From: Methylophaga nitratireducenticrescens
GTDB taxonomy: Bacteria; Pseudomonadota; Gammaproteobacteria; Nitrosococcales; Methylophagaceae
Assembly (NCBI RefSeq): GCF_000260985.4
Contig: NC_017857.3
Span: 2,967,001 to 3,031,000, forward strand
Length of the DNA stretch: 64,000 nt
Reading direction: 5' to 3'
The notes under the pieces are model-generated. The model was not told the origin of the DNA. It saw nothing but the letters and a program-made list of their open reading frames with translations, and searched no databases. Both the position numbers and the translations under genes were made by a program. Shown one piece after another: positions 1 through 8,736 of this stretch (position 1 is the first letter of the stretch; the number at the start of each line of letters is the position of its first letter).

Positions 1-1193
1 GGAATAACAGTCTCACTCTGCTCTGTAACAGGTGTCGCGTTTAGTTCATTTGTGGTTTGCTGAGCTCCCGACATAGCTTCATATGCCAAATCATCGGCGT
101 TAATGATTGAGCCGGTTTGTAAAATTAACGCCCGTTGCAGAACATTATCGAGTTCCCGAACATTTCCCGGCCAGTTGTGTTGCGACAGTTTTCTTTTTGC
201 TTCACTGTCGAAATGCGGAGCGACCCGTCCACCTTGCTTACAATGACGTTCGAGTAACTGCTCGGCAAGCGGTACGATATCCTGAGGTCTTTCTCTCAAA
301 GGCAATAACTGCAAAGGAAAAACATTCAATCGGTAAAATAGATCCTCGCGGAAACGGCCGGCTTTGACTTCATCACGTAAAGTGCGGTTGGTGGTCGCCA
401 GTACACGAACATCAAGTGAAAGCGTTTTTCTGCCACCCAGACGTTCCACTTCGCGCTCCTGCAATACCCGCAGTAATTTGGCCTGCAATGAAATATCCAT
501 CTCGGTAATTTCATCCAGCAGAATTGTGCCTTGATTTGCCTGTTCAAATTTACCAGCATAGGCTTGAGCTGCACCGGTAAACGCGCCTTTTTCGTAACCA
601 AACAGAGTGGCTTCAAGCATGGACTCCGGAATAGCGGCACAGTTAATCGCGATAAAAGGACCATCCTTGCGGGGTGAATGCCGATGAATAAAGCGTGCCA
701 GCACCTCTTTACCTGTGCCACTTTCACCATTTATCAAAACCGTGGCGTCAGTATCAGCAACACGTCTGGCGAGTGCCTGTAAATCAACTGACGATTTGGC
801 AGCTGCGACCATATCATCACTGGCAGGCAGTATTCGTACATAACGTTGTACCCGCTGCAACAAATCATCAGCTTCAAACGGTTTCATTAAATAGTCACAA
901 GCCCCTTCATGCATGGCTTCTACTGCACTTTGTACAGAACCATAAGCCGTCATCAGAACAACAGGTAATGAAGGCAACATTGCCCGGGCTTTTTTCAATA
1001 ATGTATGACCATCCATCGGTTGCATCTGCAAATCGCTGAGCAATAAGCCAATCGGTTCATTAGCCAGTTTGTCCAACGCCTTCTGCCCATGATCGGTCGA
1101 CGTCACTTTATACCCGGCAAGTTCCAGCGTGTCGCATAAAGCGGTACGTAAATTGGCATCATCTTCCACTACCATAATCATCGACTGGTTCAT
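1..1193 (-). CDS. fleR: FleR/FlrC sigma-54-dependent flagellar response regulator (partial, C-terminus off window)
   Basis: NtrC-type activator that, when phosphorylated by FleS, drives RpoN-dependent mid-class flagellar genes (basal body, hook). The visible 397 codons start with a receiver domain (acidic pocket VEDD at about 9-12, phospho-acceptor Asp54 in LLSDLQ). An AAA+ domain follows with Walker A GESGTGKE, the sigma-54 contact loop GAFTGA and a Walker B LLDEI. The reading frame is still open at the left edge, so any C-terminal Fis-type HTH is not seen. The ATG overlaps the fleS stop codon as ATGA, so the two are translationally coupled as a two-component pair. Family assignment is secure; the name follows from pairing with fleS and fleQ. 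Confidence 0.93.
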   Translation of the reverse strand, partial: MNQSMIMVVEDDANLRTALCDTLELAGYKVTSTDHGQKALDKLANEPIGLLLSDLQMQPMDGHTLLKKARAMLPSLPVVLMTAYGSVQSAVEAMHEGACDYLMKPFEADDLLQRVQRYVRILPASDDMVAAAKSSVDLQALARRVADTDATVLINGESGTGKEVLARFIHRHSPRKDGPFIAINCAAIPESMLEATLFGYEKGAFTGAAQAYAGKFEQANQGTILLDEITEMDISLQAKLLRVLQEREVERLGGRKTLSLDVRVLATTNRTLRDEVKAGRFREDLFYRLNVFPLQLLPLRERPQDIVPLAEQLLERHCKQGGRVAPHFDSEAKRKLSQHNWPGNVRELDNVLQRALILQTGSIINADDLAYEAMSGAQQTTNELNATPVTEQSETVI

Positions 1194-2377
1194 GATTTCA
1201 CTCCTGCTTGCATTTGTTCCTGAGAGGTATTAGATGGACGGTAAACTGGCAAACGCAGACAGAACGTGCTGCCTACTCCCTGCTCGCTATCGAGCCAGAG
1301 CATGCCTTTGTGGGCTCTGGCAACAGACTGCACCACGGCGAGTCCTAACCCGGTTCCAGAAGAACGAGTGGTATAGAAAGGCTGCAATATCTTGTCGTAA
1401 TCAGCTTCGGCGATGCCCGCACCATTATCTTCAATACTGATTTCAATAAACTGTTGTTGACCTTCTTCAGCATAATCAGCATGAATGGTTATTTTTCCTG
1501 TTTGCCCACAGGCCTGACGAGCATTATTCAATAAATTATTCAGAGCACTGACCAAGGCTGGCTGACAGCCATAAATATAACCATCGTTCACCAGATTAAT
1601 GACCTGAACATTGAGCGATTCACTTTCTGGTTGTGCCACAAATTGCTGTACCAGTTCATCAATTAATGCATTTACACTTACCGGCGCAGTGCTATTCATA
1701 TCGCCCCGTGAAAATGCCAGCATGTTGCGAACCAGCTGTTCCATATGGCTCAGACTGTCATGTAAACGACGGGCAAATTTTAGCTGGGTAGTTTGTTCAG
1801 TCTCAGGCTTGAGAAGAGGAGCCAGATATAAAGTGGCTGATGATAAAGGTGTACGAATTTGATGCGCCAGACGTGCCGCCATTTCACCCATAGCTGATAA
1901 TCGTTGCAGATGCGCAACCTTACGTTGTAACTGACGTGTTTCGGTAACTTCCTGCAAAAGAATAATCTGGCCAGGCTCTTTATCAAGCGGGCTGGTTGAA
2001 ATATGTACCAGTCGACCATCTGCCAGTGAAACATCATGCCCATCATCTTCTCTGGGCTTGAACGCGCGTTTGATAACATCAATCCAGCGTTGACCTGTCA
2101 ACGGTTCGCCCAATAAATTAATGGCGACCTGGTTACAATCCTGAACGACTCCCATTCCATCAATGACCACGACACCACCAGGAATGACCGCAAGCAGACT
2201 GCTGAGACGATCTGCAATGCGGCTCTCCGAAGCGGAGGTTTTTTTTGAGGTTACCGGTGGTGTCCACAAAGGCTGATGTTCAGCGATATCAACCACATTA
2301 CGTTTTGTAGGTTGTATTGCCTTTAACGCAACTTTACTTTCACTGTGAGGTGAGGATTCAGGCCATTTGAGGTTCAT
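1190..2377 (-). CDS. fleS: FleS/FlrB flagellar sensor histidine kinase
   Basis: Cytoplasmic histidine kinase of 395 residues with no membrane segments, partner of FleR. A PAS domain (about 60-150) is followed by a HisKA domain with H-box His172 in AHQIRTPL. The HATPase domain has DNGAGI and the G-box SSGTGLGL near 315-350. In the FleQ cascade FleSR switches on hook and basal-body genes. It lies downstream of fleQ on the same strand, with a 128-bp gap that holds a sigma-54 promoter-like site (2417-2431). That fits the known RpoN/FleQ control of fleSR in pseudomonads. The C-terminal stop is coupled to fleR by a 4-bp overlap. Confidence 0.93.
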   Translation of the reverse strand: MNLKWPESSPHSESKVALKAIQPTKRNVVDIAEHQPLWTPPVTSKKTSASESRIADRLSSLLAVIPGGVVVIDGMGVVQDCNQVAINLLGEPLTGQRWIDVIKRAFKPREDDGHDVSLADGRLVHISTSPLDKEPGQIILLQEVTETRQLQRKVAHLQRLSAMGEMAARLAHQIRTPLSSATLYLAPLLKPETEQTTQLKFARRLHDSLSHMEQLVRNMLAFSRGDMNSTAPVSVNALIDELVQQFVAQPESESLNVQVINLVNDGYIYGCQPALVSALNNLLNNARQACGQTGKITIHADYAEEGQQQFIEISIEDNGAGIAEADYDKILQPFYTTRSSGTGLGLAVVQSVARAHKGMLWLDSEQGVGSTFCLRLPVYRPSNTSQEQMQAGVKS

Positions 2378-2416
2378 CTAATTTTGCTCCACTAAAGGGT
2401 TTCCGATAGTGGTTCT

Positions 2417-2431
2417 GCAAAATATATGCCC
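2417..2431 (-). promoter_or_regulatory. RpoN (-24/-12) promoter for fleSR
   Basis: On the minus strand the site reads GGGCATATATTTTGC, with GG and GC separated by exactly 10 bases as sigma-54 requires. It lies about 40 bp upstream of the fleS start. The neighbouring gene fleQ encodes an RpoN-dependent flagellar activator, which supports use of the site. Confidence 0.75.
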
Positions 2432-2505
2432 TGTTTTTTATCGCTTATTTTTCAATGAGTTAATTTAAATAAATTTATTTCGGAGTCAAATTTCAGGCGC
2501 TTATT

Positions 2506-3993
2506 TCAGCTAATTTCAATATCCCGTTGAATACCGTATTTACGCATCTTTTCAACTAGGGTTGTTCGACGCATTTTTAATCTGCTGGCAGCGTGAGCAA
2601 CAACCCCTGCCGCTTCATCAAGAGCCTGTTTAATGAGCAGATATTCCAGATTGGCCAGATGTTCTCTTAAATCCAAGCCATCTTCAGGAATAGTATCCAT
2701 GCTGAACAGCGCATCATCAGATCGCTGAAAACCATTCACTGAAGCTGAAGCATCACTACCATTCGCTTTTGAGGTGACTTTGAGTGCGGTGAGAGAGTGT
2801 GGCTGGGAATCAATTGCCGATGTAATAACATCCGGTAGTGGTTCACCCTCAATCTGGTATTTCTCTGGCAGATCATCAAAGTCTACCGTGCCATAGGGAT
2901 ATAAAATGACGAGTCTTTCCACCACATTTGCCAGTTCCCGAACATTGCCGGGCCAGGTATAGCGGCATAATGAGGCGATGGCAGTCGGAGTGAAGCGTAC
3001 GGCTCCCCGGTTCTCATGTTCTATTCGCTGTATGAGCTCATGAATCAATAACGGAATATCTTCAGGCCGTTCGCGTAAGGCAGGCATTTCAATAGGAAAC
3101 ACATTTAAGCGGTAAAACAGGTCTTCTCTAAAGCGGCCATCACCTATATGGGTTTCGAGATTACGATGGGTTGCAGCAATCACTCTGACATTGGCTTTCT
3201 GGGTTTTATTACTGCCTACGCGTTCAAAGGTTCTTTCTTGCAAAATTCTTAATAACTTAACTTGCATAGGCAGAGGCATATCACCAATTTCATCAAGAAA
3301 CAGTGTTCCGCCTTCGGCCATTTCAAAACGACCTTTGCGAGCCGTTATCGCACCAGTGAACGCACCCTTTTCATGGCCAAATAATTCGCTTTCAAGCAGT
3401 TCGCCGGGAATGGCACCACAGTTTACCGGTACAAAAGGTTTATCTCGACGTGAGGAAAAATAATGCAGGTTGCGGGCAACCACCTCTTTACCAGTTCCAG
3501 ATTCCCCTAAGATCAGTACATTGGCTTCTGAATCAGAAACCTGATGTATCATTTTCTGAACCCGTTTCATCTTTGTACTGTTGCCCACCAGCGAACGAAA
3601 TAACGGTTCTGTCTCAGCTTGATTATCAGCCTGGTTCCTGTAAACCGAAGCTTGTTGTATTGCGTTGTTTAACTGAAGGTATTTGATGGGGTAATTTAAG
3701 CTACCGATGGAGCCGGGAAATTCTCTGATTAAAGCTTCTGGATAATCCAGGGTAAACACCGGGATCCTTGCTTCATGATTAATAAGCTCACGCAATAATT
3801 GTTTTGTCGGGCTGACGCCGCCACAATCTCCAACCAGTGCTAAAGCGATATCATTCAAATCATTAACGCTATCAAACCAGTTTTCCATGTCATTCACCAC
3901 GACAGCGTGGCAATTTACGAACGCAATAAGCGTGGAAAGTGTTTCTCGGCGTTGTGGGTCAATATCTATCACCAAGATATTACACGCATTCAT
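2506..3993 (-). CDS. fleQ: FleQ/FlrA master flagellar transcription activator
   Basis: Sigma-54 enhancer-binding protein at the top of the flagellar hierarchy. FleQ homologues also bind c-di-GMP and respond to FleN. The N-terminal FleQ domain (about 5-115) is followed by AAA+ with Walker A GESGTGKE (163-170), GAFTGA (210-215) and Walker B FLDEIGD. A linker precedes a Fis-like HTH at the end (about 445-495). I chose the ATG at 3993 (495 aa) because AGGAG sits five bases upstream. A TTG 18 bp further up is open but has no such site. It is transcribed alone from an apparent sigma-70 promoter overlapped by a palindrome (4058-4103), and fleSR follows. Confidence 0.93.
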   Translation of the reverse strand: MNACNILVIDIDPQRRETLSTLIAFVNCHAVVVNDMENWFDSVNDLNDIALALVGDCGGVSPTKQLLRELINHEARIPVFTLDYPEALIREFPGSIGSLNYPIKYLQLNNAIQQASVYRNQADNQAETEPLFRSLVGNSTKMKRVQKMIHQVSDSEANVLILGESGTGKEVVARNLHYFSSRRDKPFVPVNCGAIPGELLESELFGHEKGAFTGAITARKGRFEMAEGGTLFLDEIGDMPLPMQVKLLRILQERTFERVGSNKTQKANVRVIAATHRNLETHIGDGRFREDLFYRLNVFPIEMPALRERPEDIPLLIHELIQRIEHENRGAVRFTPTAIASLCRYTWPGNVRELANVVERLVILYPYGTVDFDDLPEKYQIEGEPLPDVITSAIDSQPHSLTALKVTSKANGSDASASVNGFQRSDDALFSMDTIPEDGLDLREHLANLEYLLIKQALDEAAGVVAHAASRLKMRRTTLVEKMRKYGIQRDIEIS

Positions 3994-4057
3994 AACTGCT
4001 CCTGAAGGCAAGCTCTTTCCGAACCTGTTGGTATTACTGTAGGGATTTAGTTAATTC

Positions 4058-4086
4058 AAGTTAAGCACTTTACAGTTAGTTGTCAA
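4058..4086 (-). promoter_or_regulatory. Sigma-70-type promoter candidate for fleQ
   Basis: On the minus strand a perfect -35 TTGACA (4081-4086) and TAACTT (4058-4063, 3 of 6 consensus) are separated by 17 bp. This lies 65 bp upstream of the fleQ ATG. FleQ genes in pseudomonads are transcribed by the vegetative sigma factor, so the type fits. The weak -10 limits confidence. Confidence 0.5.
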
Positions 4087-4103
4087 AAAAATGACACTGT
4101 AAA
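4069..4103. repeat. Inverted repeat covering the fleQ promoter -35 region
   Basis: The outer arms TTTACAG (4069-4075) and CTGTAAA (4097-4103) and the inner arms TGTCA (4081-4085) and TGACA (4092-4096) are complementary, with a short bulge on the left side and an A-rich centre. The repeat overlaps the -35 hexamer proposed for fleQ, so it may be an operator. No T-run follows on either side, so it does not look like a terminator. Confidence 0.5.
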
Positions 4104-4133
4104 TGGGAACTTTTTCAGAAACCAGTGCGCTAA

Positions 4134-4451
4134 CTAATTGGATTGATAAGCAGTTACGGCTTTATGGGTGAATTTTGCATTACGCATTTGGAGTTGTAGA
4201 GATTGCTTTCCTTCCTGGCAATGCGCAATCAGCTCATTGTTGGTGTCGATAAGTGTTTGCAGCACTGTCGCCTGGCTTTCAATTTCTGGAGAATCCTCAT
4301 CTAAAGGGAATATCGACTCCAACAGTATTTGCCTTTTTTTCTCAATTTCTGGCAGTTCATTCCATTGTTTCTGCTTAGCCATAGCCAGCATATTTTGAGT
4401 AAGTTGCACCGCTTGATGCAGGAAGTTAAGTTTATCGCTTGAATGTGTCAT
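4134..4451 (-). CDS. fliT: FliT-like flagellar export chaperone
   Basis: Small, mostly helical protein of 105 residues, last gene of the fliD-fliS-fliT set. FliT proteins bind the filament cap protein FliD before export and, in enterics, also inhibit FlhDC. The family is poorly conserved, so the call rests on size, predicted helical character (charged, Gln-rich, no signal peptide) and position directly after fliS. It starts 6 bp after the fliS stop and has no clear Shine-Dalgarno site, suggesting translation coupled to fliS. No FlhDC is expected in an organism using FleQ. Confidence 0.72.
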   Translation of the reverse strand: MTHSSDKLNFLHQAVQLTQNMLAMAKQKQWNELPEIEKKRQILLESIFPLDEDSPEIESQATVLQTLIDTNNELIAHCQEGKQSLQLQMRNAKFTHKAVTAYQSN

Positions 4452-4457
4452 GAATGA

Positions 4458-4859
4458 TTAGTGATAATCGGCCGGAATATTATCCCAACCAGCTTTCACT
4501 TCCATTAACAGGCTGCTGACTTCATCCAGAATTGCCACATCATTGCTAACATTTGCTTCAAGCAAACGTCGCCCCATATATTCATACAAGGCATCCAGAT
4601 TCGCAGCAACTTCACCACCTTTTTGAGCATCAAGGCTGGTTCGTAAACCTTGGATAATATTCATGCCCCAGGTAATCTGCCGACTTTTTTCAGCAATATC
4701 ATTTCGAGCGATACAGCCTTTGGCGGTAGCAATTTTAGATAGCGCCCCTTCCATTAACATCTGAATAATACGATACGGTGAGGCAAAGTTTACTTCTGAC
4801 TCTACGGCTCCCCGACCATATCCTTCCAGTGCTTTTTTATTGATCATGTTTTGCATCAT
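4458..4859 (-). CDS. fliS: FliS flagellin export chaperone
   Basis: FliS (133 aa) binds the C-terminal D0 helix of flagellin and keeps it unfolded for the flagellar type III export gate. Recognisable features are the N-terminal YGRGAVESEV segment, the helix with PYRIIQMLMEGALSKI (about 27-43) and the DALYEYMGRRLLEAN segment. Length is typical for the family. It lies 17 bp downstream of fliD, in the usual fliD-fliS-fliT order. With two flagellin genes nearby it probably serves both products. Confidence 0.93.
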   Translation of the reverse strand: MMQNMINKKALEGYGRGAVESEVNFASPYRIIQMLMEGALSKIATAKGCIARNDIAEKSRQITWGMNIIQGLRTSLDAQKGGEVAANLDALYEYMGRRLLEANVSNDVAILDEVSSLLMEVKAGWDNIPADYH

Positions 4860-4876
4860 CCTAATTTCGCTCTGTG

Positions 4877-6238
4877 TTACTTATTATTATTCAATGAAGC
4901 TAATTGTTGCGTTAAAAAGCTCGACGTATTATTAAGGCTGCTAACCAGTGTATCAAGTGCTGTAAATTGAGCTCGGATTCTGGCCTCTACAGAAATCATC
5001 CGATCTTCCATTCGTAAAATTTGCTCGTCAATTCCTTTAACCTGAGTGTTAAGGCCATCTTCACGCGAATCAATCAAGCCATCGCTGGCTAACCAGCCAT
5101 CAGCAAGTGTTGACAGTTTTGCAGCAAACCCACCATTTTCTGAGGCAAATAAATTGGTAAAAGATTCAAAGTCCGTATTCATAATGTCAGTGATGCGATC
5201 AGAATCTACTCCCATTACACCGTTTTTATCGATCGAAACTCCCGCCTCAATCAAATAACTAAACGAAGAACCTTCAATGGAAGACCCCGCATTTAATACA
5301 TCAAATATCTGCCTTTCCAATGTCAACAAGGTGCTATCAGCTTCAAGTTGGCCATCGCGTTGCTTGTTAATTTCTGACCGTAAAGCATTAAAGGCTGTTG
5401 CAAAGGCTTCTACAGATTCGAGAATTTTCTCATCATCACGCGTCACGCTTAACGTTGATGAACCAATAGAAGCAGCATTGATAGTAACGCCGTCAATAGC
5501 GCCAGTAATTGTATTGGAGCTACTACTGACATTAAAGCCATCTATACGAACGAGGGCATTTTGAGCTGAAGAAATGGCCGCCCGGAATTCTAAGCCGCCC
5601 TCTGGATTATAGGCTAAAGCAGATAGACCGGCTTCATCAGTATTGCCACCATCACTATCTGTAACACTTATCCGCAACGCATTATCCGTCCCGGTTTCTT
5701 CAGAAGAGAGAACCAAACGTGCACCATCATCACCGGTAACAATCGTGGCGGAGACACCAGTGTTATCAGCTGCATCATTAATCGCATCACGTATACCAGC
5801 CAAAGTGTTATTGCTACTATCAATCGTGAGATCAAAATTCTCAGCTCCGATACTGATACTCAGTGTGCCTTCACCCACGACCGTGTTGGAATCGGTATAG
5901 GCTTGGGTGGCAATTTTGTCTCTTTCTGCCAGACTGACCACTTCAATATCGTAATTTCCGGCTACTGCACCATTGGAAACTGAACTGGTAAAAATAGACT
6001 CACTTCCACTAGTGGCTTGATATACCTGAAACTTCTCAGGTGAATTGAGATTAGCCATTGCTGATTGGAAATCAGCAACTTTACTTTTCAAGGAACCATA
6101 AGCACTTATCTGGGCATTAACAAATGACTTTTTCGTTGTTAAGTTGTCGATCGGCTGACGCTCAATCTCCAGTAACTTAGTCACAATGTCATTTACATCT
6201 AAGCCAGAACCAATGCCTGGTGCTTGTATTGTAGCCAT
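4877..6238 (-). CDS. fliD: FliD filament cap protein (HAP2)
   Basis: Cap protein that sits at the filament tip and folds incoming flagellin subunits. The 453-residue product has the FliD N-terminal segment GIGSGLDVNDIVTKLLEIE followed by a coiled-coil region. The central beta-rich part carries many Ser/Thr/Asp residues, and the C-terminal FliD_C domain ends in coiled-coil helices. The size is typical of the Pseudomonas/Vibrio type. A well-matched RpoN site lies 32-46 bp upstream (6270-6284), so fliDST is likely a mid-class unit activated by FleQ. Confidence 0.94.
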   Translation of the reverse strand: MATIQAPGIGSGLDVNDIVTKLLEIERQPIDNLTTKKSFVNAQISAYGSLKSKVADFQSAMANLNSPEKFQVYQATSGSESIFTSSVSNGAVAGNYDIEVVSLAERDKIATQAYTDSNTVVGEGTLSISIGAENFDLTIDSSNNTLAGIRDAINDAADNTGVSATIVTGDDGARLVLSSEETGTDNALRISVTDSDGGNTDEAGLSALAYNPEGGLEFRAAISSAQNALVRIDGFNVSSSSNTITGAIDGVTINAASIGSSTLSVTRDDEKILESVEAFATAFNALRSEINKQRDGQLEADSTLLTLERQIFDVLNAGSSIEGSSFSYLIEAGVSIDKNGVMGVDSDRITDIMNTDFESFTNLFASENGGFAAKLSTLADGWLASDGLIDSREDGLNTQVKGIDEQILRMEDRMISVEARIRAQFTALDTLVSSLNNTSSFLTQQLASLNNNK

Positions 6239-6269
6239 GATAACGCTCCCGATTAGTATGTAATATTAA

Positions 6270-6284
6270 GCAAATTACACGCCA
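6270..6284 (-). promoter_or_regulatory. RpoN (-24/-12) promoter for fliDST
   Basis: The minus strand reads TGGCGTGTAATTTGC: GG-N10-GC spacing is exact and the -12 TTGC is perfect. It lies 32 bp upstream of the fliD ATG, in the spacer after flaG. Confidence 0.8.
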
Positions 6285-6285
6285 A

Positions 6286-6687
6286 TCAAACTGTCATTTC
6301 CAGTAACATACCGCGATATTCTTCTAAAGAACTCCGCAGTACCAGCAATTCCTCAGCTGGGATTTGTCGAATCAGTTCATCCGTTTCTGAATCAATTACC
6401 TTAATGATGGTATCGCCACTTTGCTGGTCAATAGAAAATTGCAAAGAACGATTAAGATTTTGCATATAACTGTTTAGCTCAACAACTCGATCCTGAATTG
6501 CGGCTATTTGTTCTTCAGTCGCCTCCAATTGCTGGGAGAGCGAATTAGGTTGAGATAATGGATTTACCCGTTGTGTTGCTGCAAGCCCTGAAACAACTTC
6601 AGCAGGAACATTGCTGCCCTGCTGAATATTGCCAGAAGTTTGTAATGACAACGAATCCGTTTTAACTATGAAATCGTTTGTAGTCAT
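6286..6687 (-). CDS. flaG: FlaG-family protein
   Basis: Small FlaG protein (133 aa) of the type encoded between flagellin and fliD genes; loss in pseudomonads and vibrios alters filament length. The low-complexity N-terminal half is followed by the conserved FlaG region with RSLQFSIDQQSGDTIIKV and ETDELIRQIPAEELL. I start at the ATG at 6687, which has GGAGG upstream; an in-frame TTG 15 bp earlier overlaps that ribosome-binding site. The spacer to flagellin 1 contains competing hairpins (6719-6750). FlaG's exact role is unsettled in the literature. Confidence 0.88.
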   Translation of the reverse strand: MTTNDFIVKTDSLSLQTSGNIQQGSNVPAEVVSGLAATQRVNPLSQPNSLSQQLEATEEQIAAIQDRVVELNSYMQNLNRSLQFSIDQQSGDTIIKVIDSETDELIRQIPAEELLVLRSSLEEYRGMLLEMTV

Positions 6688-6718
6688 TCCTTCATCCTCC
6701 AAGAGTATCGGGTAAGCG

Positions 6719-6750
6719 TTTCCCGGCTATTTGCCGGGAAAGCCTCCCGG
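6719..6750 (-). other. Mutually exclusive hairpins between flagellin 1 and flaG
   Basis: Three GC-rich arms follow one another: TCCCGG (6721-6726), CCGGGA (6734-6739) and TCCCGG (6745-6750). The middle arm can pair with either neighbour, giving a 9-bp stem with TATTT loop (6719-6741) or a shorter stem (6734-6750). No U-run follows on the minus strand, so this is not a classical terminator. It could stabilise the flagellin mRNA 3' end or partly block read-through into flaG. Confidence 0.55.
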
Positions 6751-6754
6751 TAAC

Positions 6755-7588
6755 TTATCCGAGTAATGAAAGTGCTGTCTGAGGCAGGGTATTTGCCTGC
6801 GCCAGGATTGACACACCAGCCTGTTGCAAAATCTGCGAACGAGTCAGGTTAGCTGTTTCAGCAGCAAAGTCAGCATCTTGGATACGGCTCCGTGCAGCAG
6901 TCAGGTTTTCTGCGTAGTTTTGCAGGTTAGAAATAACCGCTTCAAAACGATTCTGCAGCGCACCATATGTAGCACGTGATTGGTTAACTGTATCTAATGC
7001 AGTACTCAAAGCAGATAATGCACCAGAAGCTGCGCCCGCAGTACTTACGTCAATTGTACCCGTAGCCGCCAAATCAGCAGAGTAGCCTGCAATAGCAGTC
7101 ATACTTACTGTTGATACAGATAGTTGGTTTGTTGCCGCACCACTCGCACCGACCTGAAATGTCAATGAAGTCGCCGCACTCAACAGACCATTACCAGCAA
7201 ACTCAGTTGTTTGAATGATACGTGAAATTTCTTGAGTTAACTGGTTAACCTCGGCCTGAATACCAGTACGGTTACCGGTCGTGGCGTTAGCTGATTGCAC
7301 AGCTAATTCACGAATACGTTGTAAATTATTACCAATTTCACCCAAAGCACCCTCAGCCGTTTGACCAAGAGAAATACCATCTGATGCGTTACGAACCGCT
7401 TGGTTGGTACCACGGATATCACGAGTCAGCTGTTCAGCGATGAACAGACCTGCCGCATCATCTTTCGCGCTATTAATACGCAGACCAGATGATAAACGTT
7501 GCAGTGATTGATTCAGACTGCTTTGTGATGATTCAAGATTACGCTGAGCATTTAATGATGCCAGATTCGAGTTAACAATAACCGCCAT
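6755..7588 (-). CDS. fliC: Flagellin 1
   Basis: Filament subunit of 277 residues with the conserved N-terminal D0/D1 (INSAKDDAAGLFIAEQLTRD at about 37-56) and C-terminal D1/D0 (about 205-277). The central variable part is very short, only about 50 residues, rich in Ala, Ser and Thr, and could carry O-glycans. It is paralogous to flagellin 2: the ends are nearly alike and the centre diverges. AGGAG precedes the ATG. A SigmaF-like site (7681-7707) lies upstream, so it is probably a late gene. It lies downstream of the glycosylation island, whose products may modify it. Confidence 0.94.
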   Translation of the reverse strand: MAVIVNSNLASLNAQRNLESSQSSLNQSLQRLSSGLRINSAKDDAAGLFIAEQLTRDIRGTNQAVRNASDGISLGQTAEGALGEIGNNLQRIRELAVQSANATTGNRTGIQAEVNQLTQEISRIIQTTEFAGNGLLSAATSLTFQVGASGAATNQLSVSTVSMTAIAGYSADLAATGTIDVSTAGAASGALSALSTALDTVNQSRATYGALQNRFEAVISNLQNYAENLTAARSRIQDADFAAETANLTRSQILQQAGVSILAQANTLPQTALSLLG

Positions 7589-7680
7589 GAGAATTCTCCT
7601 AGGCTTTTAAGGGCATTTTTACCCCACTAAACATGGCGGACAGACTGTGGAAAACCCAGTATTTACCGCCTCCGAAATGT

Positions 7681-7707
7681 TTAGCGACCTGCGATTATTT
7701 TTCTTTA
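7681..7707 (-). promoter_or_regulatory. SigmaF/FliA-type promoter candidate for flagellin 1
   Basis: The minus strand has TAAAGAAA (7700-7707), then GTCGCTAA (7681-7688). TAAA and the -10 are 15 bp apart, as in the FliA consensus TAAA-N15-GCCGATAA, and the -10 matches 6 of 8. It lies 93 bp upstream of the ATG. No RpoN site was seen in this spacer. Confidence 0.5.
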
Positions 7708-7775
7708 ATCTTTTTTTCAAATAAACCGGAATCCGTCCAAAGCATGTCTTTCCAGGAACCTTGAAGCCATCATGA

Positions 7776-8612
7776 TTAGCCCTGCAATAAGGTTAATGCA
7801 CTCTGTGGCAAACTGTTTGCCTGTGCCAGAATTGATGTACCTGCCTGCTGCAGGATCTGAGCACGAGTCAATCGGGCTGTTTCAGCTGCAAAATCGGCAT
7901 CTTCAATCCGACTACGTGCAGCAGTCAAATTCTCTGCATAATTCTGCAGATTAGATATAACGGCTTCAAATCTGTTCTGCAAAGCACCGTAGGTTGCACG
8001 AGTCTGGTTAACCGTATCAATATCAGTTGACAATCCTGATAATGCTGCAGATGCATTTGACGCATCACTAACATTGATTGTTCCGGTGGCAGTTAGGTCT
8101 AATGAATAACCACCAATACCGGTAATATTAACCGTATCCAGAGTCACTTGGTTATTTGTTGAACCACTGGCTCCAACCTGGAAGACCAGAGAGGTTGCCC
8201 CGCTTAACAACTTAGTTCCACTAAATTCTGTAGTTTGAACAATACGCGAAATTTCCTGGGTCAACTGATCTACTTCTTTTTGTAAACCGCTGCGATCACC
8301 AACCGTGGCGTTTGACGCCTGGATAGCAATTTCACGAATCCGCTGAAGATTATTGGCTACCTGGCCTAACGCACCCTCAGCAGTCTGTCCTAATGAAATA
8401 CCATCTGCTGCATTACGAACAGCTTGGTTTGTTCCCCGAATATCTCGAGTAAGTTGTTGAGCCACAAAAAGACCAGCAGCATCATCTTTGGCGCTGTTAA
8501 CTCGCAAACCAGAGGATAAACGTTGTAAAGCTGTATTCAGATCATTTTGCGAAGTGCTCAGGTTACGCTGAGCATTCAAAGATGCCAGATTACTATTGAC
8601 GATTAGTGCCAT
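7776..8612 (-). CDS. Flagellin 2
   Basis: Second filament subunit, 278 residues, with the same architecture as flagellin 1: N-terminal D0/D1 with VNSAKDDAAGLFVAQQLTRD, a short variable middle (about 150-200, Thr/Ser/Asn-rich) and the C-terminal D1/D0 with RFEAVISNLQNYAENLTAAR. The gene has GGGAG as ribosome-binding site and an RpoN promoter-like element at 8683-8697. This contrasts with the SigmaF-type site of flagellin 1, so the two paralogues may be expressed at different stages. It is separated from the glycosylation operon by a terminator (8737-8761). Confidence 0.94.
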   Translation of the reverse strand: MALIVNSNLASLNAQRNLSTSQNDLNTALQRLSSGLRVNSAKDDAAGLFVAQQLTRDIRGTNQAVRNAADGISLGQTAEGALGQVANNLQRIREIAIQASNATVGDRSGLQKEVDQLTQEISRIVQTTEFSGTKLLSGATSLVFQVGASGSTNNQVTLDTVNITGIGGYSLDLTATGTINVSDASNASAALSGLSTDIDTVNQTRATYGALQNRFEAVISNLQNYAENLTAARSRIEDADFAAETARLTRAQILQQAGTSILAQANSLPQSALTLLQG

Positions 8613-8682
8613 AACACTCTCCCTAATTGAGCGATTCTATTCAGAACCTGCCGGCGTTCCGAACAGGTATGAATTCAACTAA

Positions 8683-8697
8683 GCAGTGTTCGTGCCA
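8683..8697 (-). promoter_or_regulatory. RpoN (-24/-12) promoter for flagellin 2
   Basis: The minus strand reads TGGCACGAACACTGC. The -24 box is a perfect TGGCAC, the -12 is CTGC, and GG-N10-GC spacing is exact. It lies 71 bp upstream of the ATG. Confidence 0.8.
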
Positions 8698-8736
8698 ATA
8701 ATCTTTATTTTTTCAATGTGGTAAGCGTAAACCTAG

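Noticed and set aside
326-730. Minus-strand 134-codon frame within the left-edge region
   Set aside because: It overlaps fleR in another frame; fleR has all conserved motifs through this stretch, so this is a shadow.
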